The translations under genes and the position numbers were made by a program. From the NCBI GenBank assembly GCA_025617745.1, contig CM046854.1, forward strand, positions 60,035,606 through 60,099,605: a stretch of DNA of 64,000 nucleotides, read 5' to 3'. Under the pieces are notes generated by a model. It was not told the origin of the DNA, did no database searches, and saw only the letters and a program-made list of their open reading frames with translations. The DNA is from Heliocidaris erythrogramma. Its lineage: Eukaryota > Echinodermata > Echinoidea > Camarodonta > Echinometridae. The first letter of the stretch is position 1. Every line of letters begins with the position of its first letter. This document shows positions 34,641 through 44,995 of this stretch, one piece after another.

Positions 34641-34905
34641 GTGTCGTCCAATATTTGTCTAGCAGAAAACCCAGAAGCATGGTGGTTGGGTCTATAGCAC
34701 AGGTTCGGTGATATTCTTCATGTTTATCACATGCTAATTTCCGTAAGCAACTTTTGTAATAGAATCTTGCTTCATCTGCTTTGTAAACAGGAAGCCAGAA
34801 AGGTTTATTGGGTTCAAGTCTCAGTTTAGGCAGGAGAATGGTCTCATGGAGTGTTATATCAGGTTAGGATTCATATGTGGCTGTTCCGTTCTACAGTAAT
34901 ACATA
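34641..34905 (-). pseudogene. unidentified coding remnant, copy B
   Basis: Direct repeat of 22871-23135. On the minus strand an open frame of about 85 codons reads PDITLHETILLPKLRLEPNK, PFWLPVYKADEARFYYKSCL, RKLACDKHEEYHRTCAIDPT, TMLLGFLLDKYWTTLHS. It is open across the point where copy A has a deletion, so this copy better represents the ancestral protein. A stop lies just upstream (TAA near 34863), where copy A is open. Family unknown. Abrupt ends at both sides suggest it was moved as a DNA segment. Confidence 0.45.
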
Positions 34906-34956
34906 ATACATAATAATTTCAAAATCAATTTTTGAGACAGAAATATACTGTGTTAA

Positions 34957-35248
34957 AGGGATACTCAACCGCAGATTATGGACGTCTTTATTCCGCGAGA
35001 GGGCACCGTGATCGTTACCTGATCATGCCGCTTCCCCGCGGGGCTCTAACTCCGGACAGACTGGTCGCCGAGCAACATGCACGCTCCACCTGAGCTCGAG
35101 CTCTCGTGCGAGATTCGGGCGGCTTCGTGCAGTCCGAAATATAATCCCAGCAGTCCGACGGACGCGTTCGACGCACAAACTTTGTGTACGAGTGAATGGG
35201 GCTTATGCAATCCTGACTTTCCCCACGGCCGCCTGGTGGCGTATCCCT
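34957..35248. mobile_element. 292-bp MITE with TTAA target duplication
   Basis: TTAA at 34953-34956 and 35249-35252; termini AGGGATACTC and GGCGTATCCCT. GC-rich interior compared with the flanks. Short frames on both strands are not convincing. Confidence 0.7.
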
Positions 35249-35252
35249 TTAA

Positions 35253-35950
35253 GGAATTTTCCGTTCTCGGATAGTAGAGATATATTCCAGGACTATCCAT
35301 TGGGAAGATTTCCATGTTTTCTTGTCGAACACTTCTCATCTGCTGCAATAACTTTTGTAATATGTGAAGAATTAAAATGAAATGCATCAATTTATTATAG
35401 TGCCACATGTTTATTCCTACAACTTAACATGCTTAAAGGGCTGTGTTATTACTCAATTAGCCGGTGACGGATTTTGCCTACTTGGATATCCATATGAGCA
35501 TGATGAGTGAGAAGTAAATGTAAGGCGGAGAATAACCTATATGGAAGCTATCTGTTAACTTGATGTACAAGAAAAATTATGTAACAGCTTCAGAATCTTA
35601 GTAGCAATCGCTCTTGGTTCCAACCAAGATCATATACCAGTAGTACAAGCCAAATGATTTTCCATGTGCATTAATACATCATCAACAGCCCAGCAAGACT
35701 GCTACAGACGTCAGCACTGGCGTATGGGTGGTGGCGGGGGGTTTGGGGGCTGCAGCCCAAAAAAGCTTCCACTACCAAAAATGAAAGAAAAGAAAAGAAA
35801 AACAAGAAAAGATGGAAGAAGGAAAGAAAGAAAAGGAAGGGGATTAAAAAAATGGATGAAAGAAAGAAGAAAGAAATAACAGATTAAAAGAATAGACTTT
35901 TATGTTATATACCCCTGGCTAGAAAATAATCAGCTAGAGCAAAGCTCGCT
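35253..35950. other. non-coding stretch with purine-rich patch
   Basis: GAAAAGAAAAG-type low complexity at about 35780-35880. A CACTGGCGTATGGG word at about 35714 resembles the CAGTGGCG family end. No gene. Confidence 0.4.
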
Positions 35951-36973
35951 CTTCAAGGCTTTTGCTAAACAGTCGGGTAACGTCGCGTCGCGTTGGTAGA
36001 AATTTTCGAACATTTTTTAGGAAGGTGTCTTCAAGGGGACAAATTGAAAAAGAGTCCATCTCAGTATGATTTTTCCCGTTTTCAGGCTAAAAACGACAAA
36101 CAAGAGAATAAAGAAAACAATAGAAGGATAATGCAAAGAAAAACATGAACTATAAAGAGAGAATAGAAGGGTAAATTAATTACTAACAGACTAATATAAT
36201 GTTTACCTGGCTGTCACCATCTTCCCCTGACCCTGAGGCTGAGCTTGAACTTGACGCCATCGTACGATGATACACCATCCCGGTGGCCTGTACTTTCACG
36301 GATGATGTCTGATGATGATGATGACGATGATCGTGACACAGTGCAAAGCATTTTACGCGTGAAAAGATATGCAGCGTAGACCAGAGCATGACTAGCCTAC
36401 ACGTACCGTATGTGTATAGGCAGGCTAGGCCTAGTCTGCAAGCACAGACCCTAATTTGACACTTTGTCAGAAAATCATTGTGTCTTGACAGAAGCATAAT
36501 TCAGCTACCTTCTGGTCGGAACGAGCAGCTATAGTACATGGCCTATAGTAGTCTTACAGTGCAGGCACTCTTTTACGACTGACCAGGGTTTGTGCCTGCA
36601 AACTAGGCTAGGCTAGGCTAGGCTAGGCCATGCGTAGCTCAGGCCATTCCACGAATCCGGAAAACGTAAACACAGCTAAAATTATTAAAATTATTAAACA
36701 TCTCTGTGTTTTCAATCCAAAGTTCAATAAAACAGTGATTAATTGAATAATTAATTAATCCAACAATCAATTTATTCATGGCATAAGAAATCAAATAATT
36801 AATTCTTGCTGCCATCAGGCCACCTTTTTTTCCCTCTCCTTTTCTTTTTCTTTTTTTTTTTTTTTTTTTTGCTGCTAAAAAAAAGATACCATACATAAAA
36901 TTCCTGAAAAATGTTCGAAAAATTCTACCAACGCGACGCGACGTTACCCGACTGTTTAGCAAAAGCCCTCTTC
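35951..36973. repeat. pair of ~72-bp inverted repeats 880 bp apart
   Basis: 35951-36022 and 36901-36972 are reverse complements with few changes (GCTTTTGCTAAACAGTCGGG, TAACGTCGCGTCGCGTTGGT). The segment between includes a (GGCTA)n run (36603-36628), a poly(T) (36848-36871) and a possible first exon. No target duplication is clear. Confidence 0.8.
36207..36260 (-). CDS. candidate first coding exon of an unknown gene (18 codons)
   Basis: The minus strand reads ATG at 36260 then ASSSSSASGSGEDGDSQ, directly followed by a strong donor (CAG|GTAAAC). The ATG context (CGTACGATGG) has G at +4. The Ser/Gly/acidic stretch is typical of disordered N-termini of host proteins. No downstream exon was identified at lower coordinates within the window, so this rests on the donor and ATG only. 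Confidence 0.25.
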
Positions 36974-37199
36974 AATGACCACTCCATGGAGGGATTCTAT
37001 GACGTCATAACACGACGAGCGAACTCAGAGAGGGTCGCACATAATACACAACCCTATGAAAAAATCCTGACTCTCTTCAAAACCTGTCTCTACACCTTAG
37101 CATTCAACACCGTTGGTGCAATTTGGTTTTGAGTCGTGAAGTGAGAGATTGCGACTTTTATGGAGAATAGTATATACGCGATGGATTGACCGTGGCTTT
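36974..37199. other. non-coding spacer
   Basis: No feature beyond weak short frames. Confidence 0.3.
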
Positions 37200-37203
37200 T
37201 TAA

Positions 37204-37667
37204 AGGCCAAGTCCACCCTAATATCTAATATCAAATGAGTGAACTGATGATGTCATGCATTCACTTTTCCTTATGTATTTTATTATATGAAATATCATAT
37301 ATTTCATTTTTTTGCTTCAATAATGTAAAACATAGTTTGACTCCATATGGAACATGTAAAATCATCATTACTGTAACTTATTTTCATACAAGGAAGGGAT
37401 TCTTTATTATCACATCTATAAAAATTGAAATATTTGAAATTTCATATAATAAGATACATAAGGAAAAGTGAGTGTGTGACATCATCGGTTCAATCATTTG
37501 CATACCGCCCATGCTATGCATATCACTGTTTCATTAAATAATGCAAACCTTCAATATGCCGTAACTTTCTTATTTTACATCCGATTTCAGTGAAATTTTC
37601 ACTGTTACGCTTGGTTAATTTTACTCTGTTTATTCAAATCAACTTGATATTAGGGTGGACTTGGCCT
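37204..37667. mobile_element. 464-bp MITE with TTAA target duplication
   Basis: TTAA at 37200-37203 and 37668-37671; the inverted termini AGGCCAAGTCCACCCTAATA and TATTAGGGTGGACTTGGCCT match over about 24 bp. Inner inverted words (TGAACTGATGATGTCA / TGACATCATCGGTTCA, CACTTTTCCTTATGTA / TACATAAGGAAAAGTG) extend the symmetry. Non-autonomous. Confidence 0.92.
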
Positions 37668-37671
37668 TTAA

Positions 37672-37867
37672 AATTTACCGCGCTGTTTTGTGACAAATTG
37701 ACAATATTTGATATGCTATATGTTCGTTTATAAGTTCTAAAAACAGTCGGCAGATGTGGACAACAGGCTGAGTTAGCAATTGGTAGCAGGTGATTTCGCT
37801 GTTTACATGGTGTGTGGTCGCTCTAGCAAACAATAAGGTGCTAAAGGGGACGATGTCTCGTATTCAT
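37672..37867. other. non-coding spacer
   Basis: No feature seen. Confidence 0.3.
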
Positions 37868-38995
37868 TTGTAAAGTTTTTCTTTGTTTTTTTCCTTCTAT
37901 CTACTTATCTTTCTGTCTATACTTATGTTATTATTTGTTTTTATCCTTCTTATGTTATTCTTGGTTTTTATCCTTCTATCTTGTTCTTTTTCTAGCTTTC
38001 CTTATGTTATTCTTTTTCCTTATACATGTATATTCTTCTCTTTCTATCTTTCTTTATGTTATTCTTTGTTTTTATCCTTCTAATGTTATTTTTTTAATCC
38101 TTTTATATTCTTCTCTTTCTATATTTCCTTATGTAATTCTTTGTTTTTCCTTATCTAAGCTTCTCTTTCTATCTTTTGTTATGTCATTCTTTGTTTTACC
38201 CTATCTTCTTCTCTTTTATCTTTCCTTATGCTACTCTTTGTTTTTATCCTTCTTATGTTATTCTTTGTTTTTATCCTTCTATCTATTCCTCTTTCTATCT
38301 TTTTTTTATATGTTATGCTTTGTTTATACTTATCATTTCGTCTTTCTATCTTTCCTTAGGGTAATCTTTGTTTTTATCCTTATATTCTTTGTTTTTATCC
38401 TTCTATCTTCTTCTCTTCCTATCTTTCCTTATGTTAGTATTGTTTTTCCTTATATTTTCTTCTCTTTCTATCTTTCCTTAAGTTATTCTTTGTTTTTCCT
38501 TCTATCTTTCGCTTTTTCTATCTTTCCTTATGGTATGCTTTGTTTATACTTATCATTTCGTCTTTCTATCTTTCCTTATGGTATTCTTTTTTTTATCCTT
38601 GTTATGCTATTCTTTGTTTTTATCCTTCTATCTTCTTCTGTTGCTATCTTTCCTTATGTATTCTTTGTTTTTATCCTTCTTATGTTATTCTTTTTTTTTC
38701 TTCTATCTTTCTCTCTTTCTATCTTATCTTATGTTATTCTTTGTTTATCCTTATCATTTCGTCTTTCTTTGTTGTGTGATTCTTTGTTTTTATCCTTATC
38801 ATTTCGTCTGTCTGTCTATCTGTTGTTATTCTTTATTTTTCCTTTCTTCTTCTCTTTCTTTCCTTATGTTATGCTTTGTTTATACTTATCATTTCGTCTC
38901 TCTATTTTTCCTTATGTTATTCTTTGTTTTGTCCTATCATTTTCTCTTTCTTTCTTATGTCATTCTTTGTTTTATCCTTCTATCTTTTCTTGTGA
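37868..38995. repeat. 1.1-kb pyrimidine-rich degenerate minisatellite (~50-bp unit)
   Basis: About 20 imperfect copies of TATGTTATTCTTTGTTTTTA-TCCTTCTATCTTCTTCTC-TTTCTATCTTTCCT with many indels. The strand asymmetry is extreme (almost no purine runs on +). The 428-codon Phe/Leu/Ser/Tyr frame across it is a repeat artefact. Confidence 0.95.
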
Positions 38996-39755
38996 TTTTT
39001 TTTTCGGGAGTTATGAAATAACGACTGCGTTGAGCCTAGCAGTTACATCGACCTTCAGAGAAGTCATTGTGGTTTCGCCTCCTCGACCACTACGTAGAGT
39101 GATCACTGAAGAGCGAGATTTGCTCAAGCTGATAATTATTTGTCTGATTTGCAGTAGTACGTCATTTAGAACGTTTAAACGGCTGAATTTTCTTAGTATC
39201 TCCCCTTCCATAGTAATATAAGCATCTTTTGCATGCAAGATATATATTTTTAATCACAGTTTGTTTATTATATAGGAGGGGAACTTTCCTCTTATACCCA
39301 AACGAGCCCCTTTACAATTTGCTCTTCGAAACTTAGGGAAATAAATGATAATAAGCTCTAGAATGCAAAGTTTCACTATTCACAATAGAAAAATCATCTT
39401 AAAATCCTTTTAATCCACTTCAACTTTAAATGAAAGAAAATCTATAAACAGATATTGAATAGGCAGAGAGTAATTGTCCCCCGAAACCGAAAGTCGCAAG
39501 AACATTAATGAAGATTTAAGCTGCCTAGTACATATCCCCATATGAGAAAAAAGGATATGAAGCTCAGACTTTGATCATTACTTGTGTGCATAAAAGTGGT
39601 CTAAAATGCAAAGTTTCGAACCACTTTACGTTGAACTGGCAAAATGGCTAAACGAGCAACTCCAGCCAGATTGTTTGTCTGTTCATACTGTTTGAGATTC
39701 GTTTACTTTTGATAAACTCGTCCGTGATCTGCCCCTTTATAATAGGAATTGTGTT
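38996..39755. other. non-coding stretch
   Basis: A 75-codon minus frame (39011-39238, MEGEILRKFSRLNVLNDVLL...) has fairly normal composition but no recognised domain, splice support or repeat copy. Otherwise nothing. Confidence 0.35.
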
Positions 39756-39981
39756 ATGGGTTCATTTGATATCTCTAGCCTATTTACTAACGTGCCACTG
39801 ATAGAAGCTATTGACATCTGTGCTTCTTATCTCTATTACGGCGACTTAGACTCGCCACCTGTTCCTGAGCCCGTATTCATTGATCTCATGAACTTGGCCA
39901 CTCGCGCGGTTGAGTTTAGTTTTAATGATACGATGTATTCACAGATAGATGGTGTGGCTATGGGATCCCCATTAGGTTATT
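39730..39981 (+). pseudogene. Penelope-like reverse transcriptase fragment
   Basis: FDISSLFTNVPLIEAIDICA followed about 45 residues later by FNDTMYSQIDGVAMGSPLG is the hallmark of Penelope-like RT (SFDVxSLFTNVP and DGVAMGSPLGP). The YADD-containing part and any GIY-YIG endonuclease are missing: the frame changes directly into L2/CR1-like LINE sequence at about 39982. Only ~80 codons remain. Confidence 0.75.
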
Positions 39982-40975
39982 GATGAAATTAGCGAACCTC
40001 TTTGTCACAATTTCAATCTCTGCTTACAAAATGGATTTTTTCCAGACTGAAACTTGCAAAAATATCCCCAATCTTTAAAAAATGGTGAGAAACAAGTGCT
40101 GAGTAACTATAGACCGATCTCTGTTCTTTCGGTATTCTCTAAGATACTAGAGTATACGACATGATTCATAAATTCATTGAAAAGAACAACATTCTTTTTA
40201 AAAATCAATATGGCTTTCGTAAAAAATTATTCAACCTCGAGGGCATTACTTGAAGTAGCAAACACTATTGGTGATACTGTTGAAAATAACCGTTATGCTT
40301 TGGGTGTGTTCATTGATCTATCGAAAGTGTTTGATACAATTAATCACGAAATCCTCTTATCAAAGTTATACCATTATGGGTTCCGTGGAACTGCCCACAA
40401 GTTGTTAAGAAATTACTTAACAAATCGTCAGCAGTGCACAAAATATGGAACTGCTCAATAAGACTTCTTGCCCGTTACATGTGGTGTTCCTCAAGGTTCA
40501 TTGTTAGGACCACTATTATTTTTGCTATATGTCAACGATATCCATAGTCATCCGATGCACTATCGTACTATATTTGTATGCATATGATACTACAGTTTTG
40601 TACAGTGATAATCTTGAAAATTTGTACAGAGTGGTTAATGACAATCTTAATAATGTCCTAAAGTGGTTTGCAGCGAACAGACTTTCTGTCAACCTGAAAA
40701 AGTGTAACTACATTCTATTTCGCAACTCCACCAGAATGATTGACTTATCTCATAAAGAGATAAAACTTAAAGATGTGGTCCTACCTAGAGTGGATGAAAC
40801 TAAGTTTCTCGGAGTCTATATTGATAGTCGTTTATCGTGGAAGTCACATATTCGTATAGTTGAATCTAAAGTGTCAAAAAAGTGTTGGTATAATCAAAGA
40901 CTTTTAATAGTATCAGGACAGATTACCCTCACCTACTTCCGTAGTACATTTTGGAGGCCTAAATTGCTGTGTTAA
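39982..40975 (+). pseudogene. decayed L2/CR1-like LINE reverse transcriptase fragment
   Basis: Reading across frames: SNYRPISVLSVFSKILE (about 40105), NQYGFRKN (about 40205), GVFIDLSKVFDTINHEILLS (about 40307), [20 protein letters not shown] (about 40480), then [13 protein letters not shown] (about 40570). Here the catalytic FADD is changed to YAYD, losing the first Asp, which alone would kill polymerisation. Thumb-like sequence follows (KFLGVYIDSRLSWKSHI) and the match ends near 40975. Several frameshifts and stops. The LINE 3' part at 42545 overlaps its C-terminal region in homology, so it is a different insertion. Confidence 0.8.
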
Positions 40976-41056
40976 AAACAGACTCTGAAAAATACGTTCC
41001 CCATAGGTATAACACGTGAAAAGATATCTCACTTTTTCTTGATATTTCATATCTTA
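40976..41056. other. short spacer
   Basis: AT-rich, no feature. Confidence 0.3.
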
Positions 41057-41656
41057 AGGCCCGGTCACACCGCGCAGAAAATGGGGAAAAAAATCGAAAA
41101 CACGGGCGTTGCCTTAGCGGTAGCGAGCGGTAGCGAGCGTTGGTCCCGCTCCGACACCTCCATACCAACGCCAAACCAAAGTTCATCACCGCAATGGATC
41201 GCTGCTTCAACGCCCGACACCGTTCCAGCAATCCCGTGTCCGCTCGTAAAACGCTTACAACCGCTCTACCAAAGTTTGTGCAACGTTTAATCACCGCCCG
41301 GGCAAAGCTGGCGAAGCAGCGGTGGTCCAGCGTTCAAGATTTCTGCGTTGGCCTAGCGGACCCAAGCGTCCACGAACTTGCGTCTAGCGGTGCCAAACTT
41401 TGACTGGGCGTTGTTGGAGCGGTGGTGAACTTTGCCAGAGCGGAAAATTGCCCGCTCCTCACCGCTCGCAATATTTTGTGCAGCTCAAAACTTTCGGAGC
41501 GGTAGGAGGGACCATCAGCGGTGGCCGAGCGTATACGGCGTTGCCTTAACGGGGGCCAACTTCTGTTAAACGGTGGTGAACGGGTACGAGCGGTGATGAA
41601 TTTTTTTCACCGTTCCAGGAACGCTCCAGCAAAGTTCTGGCGGTGTGACCGGGCCT
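41057..41656. mobile_element. 600-bp PIF/Harbinger-type MITE
   Basis: The termini AGGCCCGGTCACACCG and CGGTGTGACCGGGCCT are perfect inverted repeats, flanked by TTA on both sides (41054-41056, 41657-41659). A 3-bp TWA target is typical of PIF/Harbinger elements. The interior is GC-rich with repeated AGCGGTGGTGAAC/AGCGGTAGCGAGCG words. No transposase. Confidence 0.92.
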
Positions 41657-41659
41657 TTA

Positions 41660-42544
41660 CTCTATCTTTTTCAAGTCTGATTAGATGGATAGTTCAAAAA
41701 ACATTTCTTGAAACTTTTATGTCAATAAATGCCGCTATGAATCCCATGGATCATGCCTGCTTTTTGACAGAGTCATCTGCCATAGGGTTAACAGGTGAAA
41801 ACATGGATTTAAAAAATGATCATACTTCCTCTAGTATTACCTTGAATTTAGTGCCAATTTGGCTTACATGTAATTTGAGACTCTGAAAAGGCTTAATGAA
41901 AGCTCAAAAAGTGCAAGGAACCCCGCATAAATCCCCGGGAATATATACATGCTTTTGGCCTTCCATCTCCCATATGTTAACACGCAAAAAGCTCTGAAAA
42001 TGTATAATTTAGACTCAACTTTCCTGGCATCTTAGGCGTTTTTCTATGCACATATCACAGTGATATGTGCATAGAAAAACTGACACATGTTCACTTGGTA
42101 GCCCGGGGGGGGGGGGGGGGGGTAAACCCTATTGCCTGAGGCTGAGCCTGAGACAGAGTGCTATAGGAACATACTGTGTGGGTCTGGACATATTTTGATG
42201 GCGTTTTTCTATGCACATTAAATTTTTACTTGGCAGCCCAAGGGGGGGGGGTTAAATCCCCTAACCCCCCCCCCCCCCGCCGTAGATCCGCCACTGTCTC
42301 TCCCTCTCCCCCTGGTGCAGTTAGAGTTGATTCTGGGACATAAGTTTGTATTTGAAGGCACAATATCAATATTATGCCCTTTAGTTACTGCTTTACCAAA
42401 AGCGATGTCCAGAAAAAGAAGATGAAAATAAAGAAAATAAAAAATACAAACACCTTGATTAAGACTATAAGCTTTGCCTCTGGGCCGATGGACATGTACC
42501 ACAATATATACATGTGCTTTATTTCGGCACTGAGCATTCTTCGT
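41660..42544. repeat. repeat-rich spacer with hairpin and poly(G)/poly(C)
   Basis: 42038-42080 is a perfect 21-bp-arm hairpin with one-base loop; its arm sequence GTTTTTCTATGCACAT recurs at 42202. G-run 42104-42122, G-run 42242-42250, C-run 42266-42278, then GTAGATCCGCCACTG, the CAGTGGCGGATC family end in reverse. Confidence 0.75.
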
Positions 42545-43668
42545 ATTTAAACTCTTTGGTATAATCTACAGACTCGCTTCTTATCTCCCGAATAATGTTC
42601 TTCGTATGCTCTATTGCTCACTTGCTCTTCCTTAATTTACATACTGTAACATTGTTTGGGGTAACACTTTCCTACAAGTCTCAACAAGTTGTGCTTCCTT
42701 CAGAAAAAAATAATTAGAATAATACCAGGAGCTCCTCCATTTACGCATACAAAACCATTGTTTCTCTCATTGAAATTGTGAACTTTAGCAGACATTAATG
42801 CTTTCCAACAATGCTGTTTCGTGTACAATTATGTAAATTCCCGACTTCCATCTCATATTTGTAGTATGTTTAATCACAACCGTGATTTTCATGACCATAA
42901 TACAAGATCTTCCAATCAGATCCACATACCTATATAGGCATAAAAACTATGATTTTAATATTATAATGTACGCTATAAAGGACCAAAATTATGGAATGAG
43001 TTACCAAATAGAATCGTGTGCTCCTTATCTGAACAAAGTTTTTCTCTCAAACTGAGGCAGAGTTTCAGTGCGAACTATGCACTCAAATAAATACACAACT
43101 TACATTGTTAAATCTCTTGTACTTATTCTTTTCAATCTCTTAGAAAGCAAAGTCTGTATAAGTATATTAAAAAATTGTATATTCATTAATTTTACCTTGC
43201 TTCATCCAAAAATATACGTTGTACTGACAACGTATATTTTTGGATGAAGCAAGGTAAAATTAATGAATATACAATTTGGCGACGCCCCTGCTACCATATG
43301 GAGAGACACCACTTCCAATGGTGATGGCGGTTGGATGTATACTTATCTGCAAGTGATATATTAAGAATTAACAATGATATGTTTGAATTTTCAAACATAT
43401 CTTCTCACATTGTTCATGGTATTATATCCTTTATCCTATCTTATTTTCTTTCTATCCCTATCCCTCTAACTTTTATCCCGTTGTATATGTTGTATATATC
43501 TACTTGACTTTTTAATGTTTTGTGTGTATATTTTTTGTTGTTATGCTTTTCAGGGACCATGCCTCCTTCAATTATTGTACTTAAACGCTTTTCTTGTGTT
43601 TGTATCCAATGTATGTAACAAATCAGAAGGAAATAAATGTTGTTTTGAATTGAATTGAATTGAATTGA
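42545..43668 (+). pseudogene. LINE 3' portion with (TTGAA)n end
   Basis: Almost open codons 42558-43090 read GIIYRLASYLPNNVLRMLYC, YCNIVWGNTFLQVSTSCASF, NYVNSRLPSHICSMFNHNRD, then GPKLWNELPNRIVCSLSEQS and FSLKLRQSFSANYALK-stop. This is the C-terminal region of an L2/CR1-like ORF2. The 3' UTR runs to an exact TTGAA repeat (about 43645-43667), the usual terminal microsatellite of these elements. A 51-bp-arm palindrome interrupts the 3' UTR at 43172-43277. 5' truncated. Confidence 0.75.
43172..43277. repeat. perfect palindrome, 51-bp arms, 4-bp loop
   Basis: 43172-43222 and 43227-43277 are exact reverse complements around ACTG. The left arm is probably original LINE 3' UTR and the right arm its inverted copy, because the sequence after the palindrome is unrelated. 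Confidence 0.97.
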
Positions 43669-44447
43669 AATAATGCCATAATTTCAATGCAGAATCATAG
43701 AACAAACTGTCTATCTGCCTTCTTTTTCCTGCCTTAGCAAATAATTTATACCCCACATATCTGAATATTTTAAAGAGCTCATATTGAGAAAAGAAGTGGT
43801 ATGCATTTTTATTTGTTAATATTAAAATCTGTGTATCAAAGAAAACAATCCTTTTTTAATTTTTCAAATAGCTCAACTTAGAAAGTGAATTTAAAGAAAA
43901 AAAAAATCACCTTTTTGAGGGTTTGAAATTGCAGTCCACTTTCGGCAAAATCCTAGCTTGTTTACTTTTCTATGCAAATTAGCACTGACGTCATTGGGTA
44001 TGACCTCCACGGTATACTGCTACACAACATAGCATCGGCTGGCAACCGAGAGTGAAGAGAAACTTTGCTCGACATGATTTTGATACTTCAAAATTATGTT
44101 TCCAAATCCATCAGTTTTGTTAAATATTATATGAAAACTAGTTCACATTTTATTCCAAAAAGCAACCATTTTTCAGACAGCTCGCACAAGTTTACATGCA
44201 CGAAAACTTTAAAAAGTCGGAGCCGTCTTGCTTTCCAACTGGGCCATCAAGGCATCATCAAGATTGGATATTCACATACACACACACACGCCGCCGATGC
44301 GAACATTTTGTACTCACAATTATTTATGGTTTTTATCTCAAAATTTGATGAAGAACTATATCATTAAATGTCTACAGATATTAGAACTTTTGATACTCAA
44401 AACAATGGGTTAAAAAGAAATAAACCTTAGCAAATCTACACAAACCG
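43669..44447. other. non-coding stretch with short (CA)n
   Basis: CACACACACACACAC at about 44277-44290. A 100-codon frame (44065-44367) has no recognised domain. Nothing else. Confidence 0.35.
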
Positions 44448-44639
44448 GCCGGTGTAGCGGCACATACGGTTCTCCGGCAGATACCGTATCCGCCGGCAGA
44501 TATCGTTCTACCTCGGAACCATATCTGCCGGGTTTGACGTTTGCAGATTTGTTTCCCCGGCGGATTTGGTTCCACGGCGCTGCAGATAAGGTGTATTGTA
44601 TATTGGCAGACTTGTACGAGACACTCTCGTGCCTAATAG

Positions 44640-44995
44640 ACCTGTTTACTAAGTGATTCAAATTTATGGATGTTTCTTTCCTGGGGACCTAGTCAGTGGC
44701 GTATCCAGGGGGTGGCGCCAAAAACTAGCAAAAAAAAAAGAGTTGTTCATTAAATAGGCTTCAAAATTGGTCACATATAGGATTATTTTGCATCTCAGCA
44801 CTTCTACAAAAGCAAAGATTTTCCAAAGGGGAGGCCCCCTCCCCCAGGACGGCGATCGAATGCCTGGCGCCACCCCCCCCCCCCCCCCCCTATTGGGAAA
44901 TCCTGGATACGCCCCTGCTAGTAACGAGGTATTCCATTAACCTGTTATTAATGAATGAACTACAATACTTGGAATCCACTTTGCATAAATTATTT
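44640..44995. mobile_element. middle element of the nest (ACCTGTTTACTAA family)
   Basis: Inverted copy of 32436-32660, complete at its left end (ACCTGTTTACTAAGTG) and losing similarity on the right near 44995. It is interrupted at CCTAGT by the innermost element. Confidence 0.8.
44694..44917. mobile_element. innermost 224-bp element, CAGTGGCGTATCC ends, 5-bp target duplication
   Basis: The termini CAGTGGCGTATCCAGG and CCTGGATACGCCCCTG are inverted with one mismatch. CTAGT flanks both sides (44689-44693, 44918-44922). The related copy at 32.6 kb has a single CTAGT (as ACTAG on +), proving the insertion. A C-run (44872-44890) lies inside the right end. The superfamily is not assigned: a 5-bp target recalls Transib, but the ends do not clearly match. 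Confidence 0.88.

Noticed and set aside
37935-39221. 428-codon open frame rich in Phe, Leu, Ser, Tyr
   Set aside because: It translates the pyrimidine minisatellite; other frames are also open over parts of it and no domain is present.
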